Made by a program: the position numbers and the translations under genes. This document shows positions 50,271-59,639 of a stretch of 64,000 nucleotides of DNA, one piece after another (within the stretch, counting starts at the first letter, position 1; every line of letters starts with the position of its first letter). Origin of the DNA: Roseburia_C sp031555935 (GTDB lineage Bacteria; Bacillota; Clostridia; Lachnospirales; Lachnospiraceae); the NCBI GenBank assembly GCA_031555935.1, contig JAVBTX010000042.1:15517-79516 (forward strand), written 5' to 3'. The notes below the pieces were generated by a model. That model made no database searches, had not been told where the DNA came from, and was given only the letters and a program-made list of their open reading frames with translations.

Positions 50271-53200
50271 ATGAGTGAAGTAAAAGTATGGGGAGAGAAG
50301 ATTATAATTCCCACCTATGAAATTGGAGCAGCAGAAAAAAATCCAATGTTCCTGGATAAACGTGTCTATCAAGGCAGTTCAGGAAAAGTATATCCATATC
50401 CAACGATTGAAAAAATCAGCGATGAAAAAGTTGATAAGGAATATAATGCCGTATATCTGGAAAATGAATATCTCAAAATAATGATATTGCCAGAGTTGGG
50501 CGGAAGAATTCATCGTGCTTATGATAAAACCAATGACTATGATTTTGTATATTACAATCATGTCATCAAGCCAGCCTTGGTCGGTCTGGTCGGACCGTGG
50601 ATTTCCGGTGGTATTGAATTTAACTGGCCACAGCATCACCGGCCAACCACATTTTTACCAGTTGACCATATTGTCGTAGAAAATGAGGATGGCAGCAAAT
50701 CCGTATTAGTCCATGATGTTGACCAGATGTATGGAACCAAAGGAATTGCCAAATTTACCTTATATCCGGGAAAATCATACATCGAAATCACAGGTCAGCT
50801 TTACAACCGCACGGCAATGCCGCAGACCTTCCTGTGGTGGGCAAATCCGGCAGTACCGGTAAATGACTATACCCAATCCATTTTCCCGCCAGATGTCCAT
50901 GCAGTGATGGATCATGGCAAACGTGATGTGTCGAGATTCCCAATTGCTACGGGAGTATACTATAAACAAGATTATAGTGAAGGCGTTGATATTTCCCGCT
51001 ATAAAAACATTCCAGTACCAACCAGCTACATGGCAGAGAAATCAAAATACGACTTTGTCGGCGGCTACGATTATCAGAAACAGGCCGGAATCCTGCATGT
51101 TGCTGACCACCATATTTCCCCGGGTAAAAAACAGTGGACATGGGGCTGTGGTGACTTCGGCAAAGCTTGGGACCGCAACCTAACCGATGAAGATGGTCCG
51201 TATGTAGAGCTGATGACCGGTGTGTATACTGATAACCAGCCAGACTTCACATGGTTGAAACCATTTGAGGAAAAGACTTTTAAACAGTATTTTATGCCAT
51301 ATAAGGGTGTCGGCATGGTTAAGAATGCAACGATTGATGTAGCAGTAAATCTAACCTCTGAAAATGGAGAGGTATCGGTATGTGCATATGGAACCAGTGA
51401 ACAGAAGGTAACCATTGTGCTTGATTATGACGGTGAGAAATTATTTGAAGAAGAAACAATAATTTCACCAGTCAGCGTATTTGAAAAGAGCATCGCATAT
51501 ACTTGTGCTGATGAAACCAAGCTGACCGTTGCCATCTATGAAAATGCTGAGCAGCACCGCAAGAAATTATTAAGCTATACCCCAGAGAAACAGAAAATCG
51601 AAAAGATACCTGACCCAGCCGAAGCAATTGGTGAGCCAGAGGATATCAAAACAATTGAAGAATTATACCTTGCTGGTCTTCATATTGAACAGTATCGTCA
51701 TGCTACATATCTGCCAGATACCTATTATCTGGAAGCCTTAAAACGTGACCCAGGTGATATCCGTGTCAACAATGCATACGGTTTGTTATTAATGCGTCGT
51801 GGTGATTTTGATGGTGCCAAGAAACATTTAAAACTGGCACTTGAGCGAATGACCAAGCACACCCCAAACCCATACAGCAGTGAAGCATACTACAATCTGG
51901 GCTTGGTACAGTTGCATCTAGGCGAAATAGATGAAGCATATGATGCTTTCTTTAAAGCAACCTGGACCAATGAGCAGCAGGAAATGTCCTTCTACTACTT
52001 AGCAGCGATTGATGCGAAGAAAGAGCGTCTAGCACATGCCCTTGAGATGGTTGAAAAAGCACTGGTGAAAAACGGACACAACATCAAAGCCCGTGCGCTG
52101 AAGGTTTCGATTTTAAGAAGATTAGGAAATACAGCAGAGGCTAAAAAAATTGCCGCTGAAAATCTAGTCCTTGACCCATTTGATTTTATGACCGGATATG
52201 AAACCGTATTATTGGCTGGCGGCGATAGCGAAAAAATGACACAGCTAAATCAGTTGATGCGTGGCTTTGCTGAAAACTATTTAATGGTTGCCAGAGACTA
52301 CGCCGAGTCAGGAGCCTATGAGGAAGCAGTTGGATTGCTACAGCAATGTTTGAACCCAACCCCATTAGTTAGCTATTATCAGGCATATTATCTCGGACTA
52401 TTAGGCAAAACAGCAGAAGCAAAGGCAAAAACAGCGGCAGCAGAGCAAATGAACTCGGATTATTGTTTCCCTAATAAATTAGAAGATATTGCAGTATTAT
52501 CTTATGCAATCAATGAATTTGATGCGGCAATGGCGCGATACTATCTTGGCAATCTCTTTTATGACAAATTGCAGTGGGAACGTGCAACAAAGCTGTGGGA
52601 AGAGGCAAAAGAAGGCGCACCAGAGTTTGCCACCATTTACCGTAACTTGTCATTGGCTTACTACAATAAATATCAGGATGCTGATGCGGCAAAAGTGGCA
52701 ATGGAAAAGGCATTTGCATTAAATACATCAGATGTACGTGTGTTTTTAGAGCTGGATCAGTTGTATAAAAAGCTACGAATGAGTTTTGCTGACCGATTGG
52801 CGAAGTATGAAGAAAACAGAGCCATCATTGGCAATCGTGATGACGTTTATATTGAATACATAACGCTCAACAACATGACTGGTCAATACGAAAAAGCTTA
52901 TAAATTAATTATGGCGCACAATTTCCATCCTTGGGAAGGCGGCGAAGGCAAGATTACGACGCAGTATACCTTGGCATTAGTTGAAATGGCAAAAGCAGCA
53001 ATGGCAAAGAATGATGCCAAACTAGCTGAAGATTACCTACGAAAAGCACTCGTATATCCAGAAAATCTCGGTGAAGGAAAATTAGAAGGAACCAAGGATA
53101 ACCATATTTACTATCATTTAGGTTTGGCATTAGAGATGCAAGGCAAAACGGCAGAAGCTTTGGAATGCTTTGAAATTGCAACGATTGGAACCGACGAACC

Positions 53201-53561
53201 AGCCGGTATGATGTACTACAATGACCAGCCAGCTGACATGATTATGTATCAGGGCTTGTCAAAGTTGAAATTAGACAAAGGCATGGAAGCAAATGCCAGA
53301 TTCTATCGCTTGATTGACTATGGTGAAAAACATCTTTGGGATGAAGTAAAGATTGAATACTTTGCAGTATCACTGCCAGAGTTTCAAATATTTGATGACA
53401 ACTACACGGCCAGAAACAAAGCACATTGCTATTATTTGATGGGACTAGGCAATCGGGGCTTAGGTAACATCGAAAAAGCAAAAGAATTTTTTGTGCGGGC
53501 ACTGCAAATAGAACCCTCCCATATGCAGTGTCACATGTATCTGGCAGACTTGCAAAAGTAA
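50271..53561 (+). CDS. DUF5107 and tetratricopeptide-repeat protein
   Basis: A protein of 1096 residues. ATG 50271 follows AAAAAGGAGG; the frame is open to 50169 through a hairpin and is not used. The first 400 residues are DUF5107, a galactose-mutarotase-like beta-sandwich (YLKIMILPELGGRIHRAYDK, GGIEFNWPQHHRPTTFLP, FLWWANPAVPVNDYTQSIFP). The rest is helical with at least eight TPR-like units (VNNAYGLLLMRRGDFDGAKK, AYYNLGLVQLHLGEIDEAYD, HCYYLMGLGNRGLGNIEKAK). No signal peptide. Such proteins occur beside glycoside hydrolase genes; the activity is unknown, with sugar binding or epimerisation inferred from the fold. Confidence 0.87.
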   Translation: MSEVKVWGEKIIIPTYEIGAAEKNPMFLDKRVYQGSSGKVYPYPTIEKISDEKVDKEYNAVYLENEYLKIMILPELGGRIHRAYDKTNDYDFVYYNHVIKPALVGLVGPWISGGIEFNWPQHHRPTTFLPVDHIVVENEDGSKSVLVHDVDQMYGTKGIAKFTLYPGKSYIEITGQLYNRTAMPQTFLWWANPAVPVNDYTQSIFPPDVHAVMDHGKRDVSRFPIATGVYYKQDYSEGVDISRYKNIPVPTSYMAEKSKYDFVGGYDYQKQAGILHVADHHISPGKKQWTWGCGDFGKAWDRNLTDEDGPYVELMTGVYTDNQPDFTWLKPFEEKTFKQYFMPYKGVGMVKNATIDVAVNLTSENGEVSVCAYGTSEQKVTIVLDYDGEKLFEEETIISPVSVFEKSIAYTCADETKLTVAIYENAEQHRKKLLSYTPEKQKIEKIPDPAEAIGEPEDIKTIEELYLAGLHIEQYRHATYLPDTYYLEALKRDPGDIRVNNAYGLLLMRRGDFDGAKKHLKLALERMTKHTPNPYSSEAYYNLGLVQLHLGEIDEAYDAFFKATWTNEQQEMSFYYLAAIDAKKERLAHALEMVEKALVKNGHNIKARALKVSILRRLGNTAEAKKIAAENLVLDPFDFMTGYETVLLAGGDSEKMTQLNQLMRGFAENYLMVARDYAESGAYEEAVGLLQQCLNPTPLVSYYQAYYLGLLGKTAEAKAKTAAAEQMNSDYCFPNKLEDIAVLSYAINEFDAAMARYYLGNLFYDKLQWERATKLWEEAKEGAPEFATIYRNLSLAYYNKYQDADAAKVAMEKAFALNTSDVRVFLELDQLYKKLRMSFADRLAKYEENRAIIGNRDDVYIEYITLNNMTGQYEKAYKLIMAHNFHPWEGGEGKITTQYTLALVEMAKAAMAKNDAKLAEDYLRKALVYPENLGEGKLEGTKDNHIYYHLGLALEMQGKTAEALECFEIATIGTDEPAGMMYYNDQPADMIMYQGLSKLKLDKGMEANARFYRLIDYGEKHLWDEVKIEYFAVSLPEFQIFDDNYTARNKAHCYYLMGLGNRGLGNIEKAKEFFVRALQIEPSHMQCHMYLADLQK

Positions 53562-53604
53562 GGAACAAACAGAATTACAGTGCGATTTAGAATAGAATTA
53601 TGAT

Positions 53605-53644
53605 AAAAATAGGGAGTGTACTTCATCATGAAGTGACACTCCCT
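53605..53644 (-). terminator. Intrinsic terminator of the 151-residue hypothetical
   Basis: The stem AGGGAGTGT(53611-53619)/ACACTCCCT(53636-53644), with inner ACTTCA/TGAAGT, has a T-run on the minus strand (53609-53605). Confidence 0.8.
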
Positions 53645-53671
53645 AAACGTTACATGCACCATCAGATGCAT

Positions 53672-54127
53672 TTATTTCATATTCGCTTTTTCTTTTAACT
53701 TTGCCATAAAGCCCTTTTTCTTCTTTGGTGCGGCTTCAATAGGTCCGCGAACACCCTTGATAGCAGTAATGTACAACCCACTAACGACAGCCTTGACTTC
53801 TTTTTTCACCGGAACAGAATCAAAGATAGAACCTTCACAGATTAAAGTCATCACCTTCGGACCAACCTTAGCCTTAACAATTGGCAGTTTGGAGCGACGC
53901 AGCAATTTTGGTGTCTGAGCCAGAACCGCGGCTGGCAGACCAGCATCTTTTAGTCGCATCTTCTTTTTGTCAATAATTAGCATCGAAATCGTTTGGGCAG
54001 AAGCAGCCATCTGAGCATCCTGCTCGTCCTTTCGTTTCTGCGCTTTTTTTCCAAGAAAATATAAAACAATCGTAGCTGCTAGTAAAACAACAGTAATAAT
54101 AATTAAAACAATCGCATATGTCGGCAC
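53672..54127 (-). CDS. Uncharacterised membrane-anchored protein
   Basis: A protein of 151 residues from a GTG start with GGAGGG about 8 nt upstream. One N-terminal helix (AIVLIIITVVLLAATIVLYFL) followed by a charged segment and a small cytoplasmic domain (PKLLRRSKLPIVKAKVGPKV, MTLICEGSIFDSVPVKKEVK) with a Lys-rich tail (KKKKGFMAKLKEKANMK). I know similar Clostridial proteins but no function. Monocistronic, divergent from the foldase gene. Confidence 0.72.
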   Translation of the reverse strand: MPTYAIVLIIITVVLLAATIVLYFLGKKAQKRKDEQDAQMAASAQTISMLIIDKKKMRLKDAGLPAAVLAQTPKLLRRSKLPIVKAKVGPKVMTLICEGSIFDSVPVKKEVKAVVSGLYITAIKGVRGPIEAAPKKKKGFMAKLKEKANMK

Positions 54128-54232
54128 AATAAAAACCCTCCTAATGTATAAAATCCGAAGTTAATTGTAACATTGATTATAGTAAAAAGCAATATGTGAA
54201 ATCTTTGTTAAATAAAAGGAAAACCTTTTAAT

Positions 54233-54262
54233 TTGCCAAAATATGTGGTATCTTATTATGAT
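54233..54262 (+). promoter_or_regulatory. Predicted promoter of the foldase gene
   Basis: TTGCCA-18-TATGAT about 60 bp before the ATG at 54321. Confidence 0.5.
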
Positions 54263-54320
54263 GTGGAAGAAAGTCCACATATATATTGAGATAATTTAGA
54301 CCAGAAGGGAAAAGAAAAAT

Positions 54321-55529
54321 ATGAAGAAGAAAATAATTGCATTGTTGTTATGCGTAGCAATGGCAACAACAGCAGTAGCTTGTGGAAAAGACAAAAAAGA
54401 TGGTGAAGTAGCTGGTACAGAAAATGCAGGTGAATTAACCGGAAGTGCAACAATTGAGTATAATTCCAAAGATTATGTAAAATTGGGAACATATAATGGA
54501 ATGGAAATTGAACTAACCACAGATTACAGTGTCAGTGATTCAGATGTAGAAGAATATATTAATAATAATGTAATTGCTAATTATCCACTTTATGCCGATA
54601 CGGACAAGGAAACCGTGGAAGATGGTGATTATGTCAATCTTGACTATACCGGAACGAAAGATGGTGAAGAATTCGGCGGTGGTTCTGCAACTGATTTTGT
54701 GCTTGGCATGAATGTTGGGACAGTTAATTTCATCGATGGCTTTGTAGATGGTATGATTGGCATGAAAGTAGGCGAAGAAAAAGATTTGAACCTGACATTC
54801 CCGGAAGATTATTCAACTGCCGATTTAGCAGGAGCAGATGTCGTATTCCATGTAAAGGTGAATAAAATTGTTGAACCACAAGACATTTCCTATAACAATT
54901 TAACCGATGAATATATGACTTATATTAGTGAGCAGGCTGGTATGACGTATGAAAATGGTGAGGCATTGATTGCTGATATTAAGAGCTACTTAGAGAGCTC
55001 AAGTGCGTCTCAGAAGGATTCAGCAATTCGTTCAGCCGTGATTTCCAAATTGTTAGAAGAGTCTACCATTGACAAACTGCCAGAAGGATTACTAGATGCG
55101 AGAGTGTCAGAAATGATAGAGCAGTATAAAACTTATTATTGTTCTGATGGAACAGAATTAAAGGATTATGTGGAAACAAACTTCGGAGTGACTTATGACG
55201 AATTTTTGACTCAGATAGAAGGCGAAGTGGAGCAGGATATTCAGACTCAGTTGATTTTGGAAACCATTGCAGATGCAGAGGGAATTAAATTTGTCGAAGC
55301 AGATTTTGATGAATATGTAGCATCATTAGTAAGCAGCAATAGCTTAGATTCCGCTGATGCTCTATATCAAAATTATGGTCCATCCGTTGAATCTGGAAAG
55401 AACTATTTACAACGTGTATTTGTCTGCAATCAGTCTTTACAATTCGTTGTTGATAATGTAAAAGTGACTGAGAATATTCCAGCAGATACTGAAGCGGCAA
55501 CAGAGGATGTAATTGAAACAGAACAATAA
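54321..55529 (+). CDS. Exported trigger-factor-like peptidyl-prolyl isomerase (lipoprotein)
   Basis: A protein of 402 residues. Lipoprotein signal with lipobox TAVACG, then a short acidic linker. FKBP-type PPIase domain about 105-190 (VEDGDYVNLDYTGTKDGEEF, FIDGFVDGMIGMKVGEEKDL), followed by the helical trigger factor C-terminal domain (about 195-390; EDLPEGLLDARVSE-like KLPEGLLDARVSEMIEQYK). The N-terminal ribosome-binding domain of cytoplasmic Tig is missing and replaced by the lipoprotein leader, so it should fold secreted proteins. AGAAGGGAAAAG is a weak SD. asnS follows after 39 bp. Confidence 0.87.
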   Translation: MKKKIIALLLCVAMATTAVACGKDKKDGEVAGTENAGELTGSATIEYNSKDYVKLGTYNGMEIELTTDYSVSDSDVEEYINNNVIANYPLYADTDKETVEDGDYVNLDYTGTKDGEEFGGGSATDFVLGMNVGTVNFIDGFVDGMIGMKVGEEKDLNLTFPEDYSTADLAGADVVFHVKVNKIVEPQDISYNNLTDEYMTYISEQAGMTYENGEALIADIKSYLESSSASQKDSAIRSAVISKLLEESTIDKLPEGLLDARVSEMIEQYKTYYCSDGTELKDYVETNFGVTYDEFLTQIEGEVEQDIQTQLILETIADAEGIKFVEADFDEYVASLVSSNSLDSADALYQNYGPSVESGKNYLQRVFVCNQSLQFVVDNVKVTENIPADTEAATEDVIETEQ

Positions 55530-55531
55530 AT

Positions 55532-55549
55532 CAAAGTCGTCAGACTTTG
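55532..55549 (+). other. Intercistronic hairpin before asnS
   Basis: CAAAGTC-GTCA-GACTTTG perfect stem, no T-run, directly upstream of the asnS SD. Probably an mRNA processing or stability element. Confidence 0.5.
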
Positions 55550-55568
55550 GAAGAATGGAGATTAGAGA

Positions 55569-56960
55569 ATGGAACTCGTTAATATCAGAGACTTATTCCG
55601 CAATCAGGAATTATATGTAGAAAAAGAAATAACCGTTGGTGGCTGGGTAAGAAGTAACCGGGCCTCCAAAAACTTTGGTTTTATAGTAATCAATGATGGA
55701 ACCTTTTTTGAACCATTACAGGTGGTTTACGGTGAAGAACTTGAAAATTTTGCAGCGTTGTCAAAAATCAATGTCGGTGCGGCTATCATCGTCAAAGGAA
55801 AATTAGTGGCGACACCAGATGCAAAACAACCATTTGAAATTCAGGCGACACAGATGGATATTGAAGGTGCCAGTGCACCAGATTATCCACTGCAGAAAAA
55901 ACGCCACAGCTTTGAATATTTAAGAACAATCTCGCATTTGCGCCCAAGAACGAATACCTTTGAAGCGGTATTTCGGGTTCGCTCTTTAATCGCTTATGCA
56001 ATTCACAAGTTCTTTCAGGAAAGAGACTTCGTCTATGTTCATACCCCAATTATTACGGGTAGTGACTGTGAGGGTGCTGGCGAGATGTTTCAGGTAACCA
56101 CCTTAGATATGGATAACTTGCCACTCAACAAGGATGGCAGTATTGACTATAGTCAGGATTTCTTTAACAAGCAGACCAGCTTGACCGTTAGTGGACAGTT
56201 AAATGGTGAGACTTATGCAATGGCGTTTAAAAATATTTATACTTTTGGACCAACCTTCCGGGCGGAGAACTCCAACACCACCAGACATGCGGCAGAATTC
56301 TGGATGATTGAGCCAGAAATTGCCTTTGCCGACTTGCAGGATGATATGATGTTAGCGGAAAGTATGCTGAAATACATTATCGAATATGTTTTGGCCCATG
56401 CACCGGAAGAAATGAAGTTCTTTAACGACTTTGTTGATAAGGGCTTGTTAGAACGTCTGAACAATGTGGTTAGCTCCGATTTCGCGCGAGTAACTTATAC
56501 TGAAGCAATTGACATCTTATCAAAGAATAATGATAAATTTGATTATAAGGTTAGCTGGGGCTGTGACTTACAGACTGAGCATGAGCGTTACTTGACGGAA
56601 GAAGTGTACAAACGTCCGGTTTTCGTAACCGATTATCCAAAGGATATCAAAGCCTTCTATATGAAATTAAATGAAGATGGCAAGACGGTTGCAGCCGTTG
56701 ACTGCTTAGTACCTGGCATCGGTGAAATTATCGGTGGCAGCCAGCGTGAAGATGACTATGACAAGTTGTTAGCTAGAATTAATGAAATGGGTCTGAATGA
56801 AGAAGACTATGGCTTCTATATGGACCTTCGTAAATACGGTTCAACCAGACATGCTGGTTTTGGTTTAGGCTTTGAACGCTGTGTAATGTACTTAACCGGG
56901 ATGTCCAATATCCGTGACGTTATTCCGTTCCCAAGAACGGTAAATAACTGCGAGCTATAA
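55569..56960 (+). CDS. asnS: Asparaginyl-tRNA synthetase
   Basis: A protein of 463 residues, class IIb synthetase. N-terminal OB-fold anticodon domain about 1-115 (VGGWVRSNRASKNFGFIVIN), motif 1 near RVRSLIAYAIHKFFQERDFV, motif 2 TFGPTFRAENSNTTRHAAEF with the AsnRS-type residues, motif 3 GFGLGFERCVMYLTGM. An insertion between motifs 1 and 2 is typical of AsnRS. No T-box leader. A 59-codon gene follows after 11 bp. Confidence 0.96.
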   Translation: MELVNIRDLFRNQELYVEKEITVGGWVRSNRASKNFGFIVINDGTFFEPLQVVYGEELENFAALSKINVGAAIIVKGKLVATPDAKQPFEIQATQMDIEGASAPDYPLQKKRHSFEYLRTISHLRPRTNTFEAVFRVRSLIAYAIHKFFQERDFVYVHTPIITGSDCEGAGEMFQVTTLDMDNLPLNKDGSIDYSQDFFNKQTSLTVSGQLNGETYAMAFKNIYTFGPTFRAENSNTTRHAAEFWMIEPEIAFADLQDDMMLAESMLKYIIEYVLAHAPEEMKFFNDFVDKGLLERLNNVVSSDFARVTYTEAIDILSKNNDKFDYKVSWGCDLQTEHERYLTEEVYKRPVFVTDYPKDIKAFYMKLNEDGKTVAAVDCLVPGIGEIIGGSQREDDYDKLLARINEMGLNEEDYGFYMDLRKYGSTRHAGFGLGFERCVMYLTGMSNIRDVIPFPRTVNNCEL

Positions 56961-56971
56961 GAGGAACGCCG

Positions 56972-57151
56972 ATGTTTGAACGAGTCGATTATACCGTCGC
57001 CAGAATTGATGGTGATTACGCATATTTACAGCTAATCGAGAAGCCAGCAGAGGAACTAAAATGTGTTGCCAGAGCGTTATTGCCGGAAGCAATCATGGAA
57101 GGAACCAGACTGGCATATGAGTATATGCAGTATCAAATAGTAGCAGAATAA
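56972..57151 (+). CDS. Small DUF3006-like protein
   Basis: A protein of 59 residues, from ATG 56972 to TAA 57149-57151, with AGAGGAA as SD, 11 bp after asnS. The pattern VARIDGDYAYLQLIE, then ARALLPEAIMEGTRLAYEY, matches the small beta-barrel DUF3006 family (a R-I-E/D-G-D-x-A strand, then LP...EG..L), although the assignment is by eye. Function unknown. A terminator directly follows, so it is the last gene of the foldase-asnS transcript. Confidence 0.65.
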   Translation: MFERVDYTVARIDGDYAYLQLIEKPAEELKCVARALLPEAIMEGTRLAYEYMQYQIVAE

Positions 57152-57155
57152 AGTG

Positions 57156-57194
57156 ATGAGGTATTGGAATAAAAGAATTCCGATACCTCATTTT
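57156..57194. terminator. Bidirectional terminator
   Basis: ATGAGGTATTGGAAT pairs with ATTCCGATACCTCAT (one G.T) between the small gene and the convergent cupin gene. Confidence 0.85.
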
Positions 57195-57198
57195 ACAA

Positions 57199-57552
57199 TT
57201 ATGATAGATAACTAATCACCGCCATTATCACCAGCGTTTCATTTTCATCAGCATTGGCGATGCTATGGCTTTGGCCACTCAAACAGACACAAGTGTCGCC
57301 TGCGTGCAGTGTAACCATTTCCCCATTGTCATTATAATTGGCAGTGCCGCTTAGAATCGTAATAATTTCTTCTTCGCCCTCGTGGCTGTGCTCACCCAGT
57401 GAGGTGCCTGGGGTTAAAACAAGTCTGGCAACCATTTTCAACTTACTCTCGTAGTCGCCTTCCTGCACCGAATGGATAATCTCCACCGTGCCAGTCCCGC
57501 CTCTCATGTTTTCATTAAAAACATGCTGCAAATCGGCTGCTTTATGATACAT
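57199..57552 (-). CDS. Cupin-domain protein
   Basis: A protein of 117 residues. ATG 57552 has AGGAGG upstream; the frame extends 84 bp further without SD. A single cupin_2 barrel: motif 1 GTSLGEHSHEGEEEIITILSG supplies His, His, Glu for a metal, and motif 2 GDTCVCLSGQSHSIANADEN supplies the second His. Similar stand-alone cupins act as isomerases or ligand binders; nothing here selects among these. Confidence 0.85.
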   Translation of the reverse strand: MYHKAADLQHVFNENMRGGTGTVEIIHSVQEGDYESKLKMVARLVLTPGTSLGEHSHEGEEEIITILSGTANYNDNGEMVTLHAGDTCVCLSGQSHSIANADENETLVIMAVISYLS

Positions 57553-57661
57553 AAAATCCCTCCTGTATTGTAATTTGACGTTTATTACTGTACAATAATA
57601 TACCGTATAGACAGACAAAACGCAAACAGAATGCATTAGAAAGGTTTAAGTTGGGTATAAA

Positions 57662-59581
57662 ATGAATTTACTAACCATAGATAATATTACCAAGTCCTAC
57701 ACCGACCGGAAACTATTTGATGAAGCCTCCTTTTATTTACAAGAAGGAGAAAAAGTCGGCATTATTGGTATCAATGGAACCGGCAAATCGACGTTGCTCA
57801 AAATCATTGCCGGTCTGGAAGAACCAGATATTGGTGAGGTCGTTCGGGGCAACCATGTCGTGATAAAATATCTATCGCAGAATCCAGAGTTTGACCCTCA
57901 GAGGACAGTCTTAGAGGCAGTCTTACAATCGGCCGATGTTGGCAGTACCCATAGAAAAAGCAGTAGTGAAGCACAGGCTGATTGGAATCTGGAGAGCACA
58001 GCAAAGTCAATGCTGACCAGATTGGGAGTAACCGATTTTGATGAAAAAACCGGACATCTTTCTGGTGGCCAACGCAAACGCTTGGCACTAGTGGCAGTGC
58101 TTCTCACACCTTGTGATATTTTAATACTCGACGAGCCGACCAACCATCTCGACCATGACATGGCAGAATGGCTGGAAAAATATTTGCAGGGTTATAAGGG
58201 TGCAATGGTAATGGTAACCCATGACCGTTATTTTTTAGATAGTGTCTGCAATCGTATTGTTGAAATCGACAAGGGGAAAATATATAGTTATCAGACCAAC
58301 TATTCCGGTTTTCTGCAAGCGAAGCAGGAGCGTGAGGATAATGCCTGGGCTGGTGAACGAAAACGTCAGTCGATTTTAAAAAAGGAAATTGCCTGGATGC
58401 AGCGTGGGGCGAGAGCACGTTCAACGAAGCAAAAGGCACATATTGAAAGATATGAAAATCTGCGTGACCAGGAAGCTCCGGATATTGATGCAAAAATAGA
58501 AATTAGTTCTATTTCGACACGAATGGGAAGAACAACCGTGGAGCTTGAAAATATCCATAAAGAATATGATGGCAAGGTCCTCATTGATGATTTTTCCTAT
58601 ATCTTTTTAAAGGCAGACCGGGTTGGCTTTGTTGGCAAAAACGGTTGTGGTAAGACGACCTTGATGAAAATAATTGACAACCGAACCCAGCCAGACCGTG
58701 GCACAGTGACGGTTGGTCAGACAGTCAAAATTGGTTATTATACGCAGGAAATAGAACAGGAGAAGGAAGCCGGAATCGCTTACATGGACCCGAAATTGCG
58801 GGTCATTGACTATATTAAAAATACCGCTGAATATGTCCGGACCCAAGATGGATTGGTATCGGCTTCGGCAATGTTAGAGCGATTTTTATTTCCACCTGAG
58901 GAACAGTACAGTCCGATTGAGAAATTATCTGGTGGCGAAAAGCGGCGGTTGAACCTATTGCGAGTCTTGATGGAGGCCCCAAATGTTTTGATTTTAGATG
59001 AGCCGACCAATGATTTGGACATTACAACGCTGACGATTCTTGAGGACTATCTTGATAACTATGAGGGAATTGTGATTACGGTATCCCATGACCGCTATTT
59101 TCTTGACCGTGTAGTGCGCCGGATTTTTGCTTTTGCAGAAGGTGAAATAAGGCAGTATGAGGGTGGCTACAGTGACTACTTGGAGAAAGCGGGAGATATT
59201 GCCGGAAGAAGTACCAGCAACGGAGGGAACACTGGCAACATCAAAGCGAGCACCATTAATGCAGAGTCAGCTCCATCGAATCAAACTCAATCAGAGCGGG
59301 AAAACAAGTCGGATTCCCGGGCGACTTGGCGGCAGGAAAGGAAACTCAAATTTTCATATAGTGAACAAAAGGAATATGACACAATTGAAGCCGACATTAT
59401 GACCCTGGAAGAGAAGATGGAAGCGATTGATAACCAGATGGTAAAATGTGCGAGCGATTTCGTGCGCTTAAATGAACTGACAAAGGAGAAAATAGAAATA
59501 GAAAATTTGTTAGAAGAAAAGATGGAGCGTTGGGCATATTTAGAAGAATTAGCGGCAAGAATAAAAGCGCAGGATGAGTAA
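57662..59581 (+). CDS. ABC-F family ATPase (Uup/EttA-like)
   Basis: A protein of 639 residues with two ABC domains and no membrane part. First domain: GIIGINGTGKST, LSGGQRKRLALVAVLL, DILILDEPTNHLDHDM. Linker with the P-site tRNA interaction motif region (KRQSILKKEIAWMQRGARAR). Second domain: VGKNGCGKTT, LSGGEKRRLNLLRVL, LDEPTNDLD. A C-terminal coiled coil about 560-639 (EYDTIEADIMTLEEKMEAID) recalls Uup. It probably acts on the ribosome; antibiotic resistance is not implied. The SD is weak (GGTTTAAG). Confidence 0.9.
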   Translation: MNLLTIDNITKSYTDRKLFDEASFYLQEGEKVGIIGINGTGKSTLLKIIAGLEEPDIGEVVRGNHVVIKYLSQNPEFDPQRTVLEAVLQSADVGSTHRKSSSEAQADWNLESTAKSMLTRLGVTDFDEKTGHLSGGQRKRLALVAVLLTPCDILILDEPTNHLDHDMAEWLEKYLQGYKGAMVMVTHDRYFLDSVCNRIVEIDKGKIYSYQTNYSGFLQAKQEREDNAWAGERKRQSILKKEIAWMQRGARARSTKQKAHIERYENLRDQEAPDIDAKIEISSISTRMGRTTVELENIHKEYDGKVLIDDFSYIFLKADRVGFVGKNGCGKTTLMKIIDNRTQPDRGTVTVGQTVKIGYYTQEIEQEKEAGIAYMDPKLRVIDYIKNTAEYVRTQDGLVSASAMLERFLFPPEEQYSPIEKLSGGEKRRLNLLRVLMEAPNVLILDEPTNDLDITTLTILEDYLDNYEGIVITVSHDRYFLDRVVRRIFAFAEGEIRQYEGGYSDYLEKAGDIAGRSTSNGGNTGNIKASTINAESAPSNQTQSERENKSDSRATWRQERKLKFSYSEQKEYDTIEADIMTLEEKMEAIDNQMVKCASDFVRLNELTKEKIEIENLLEEKMERWAYLEELAARIKAQDE

Positions 59582-59589
59582 AAAGAGAA

Positions 59590-59618
59590 TTGAAAAATGT
59601 ACCAAACTGCGTTATACT
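59590..59618 (+). promoter_or_regulatory. Promoter of the Mrp-type ATPase gene
   Basis: TTGAAA-17-TATACT starting just after the ABC-F stop. The next element in the leader is a hairpin (59640-59667). Confidence 0.7.
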
Positions 59619-59639
59619 AAAAGGCGGTAACAGCGAAGA

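Noticed and set aside
57662..59581. Antibiotic resistance ABC-F gene.
   Set aside because: The sequence resembles housekeeping Uup/EttA proteins, and no leader peptide or resistance context is present.
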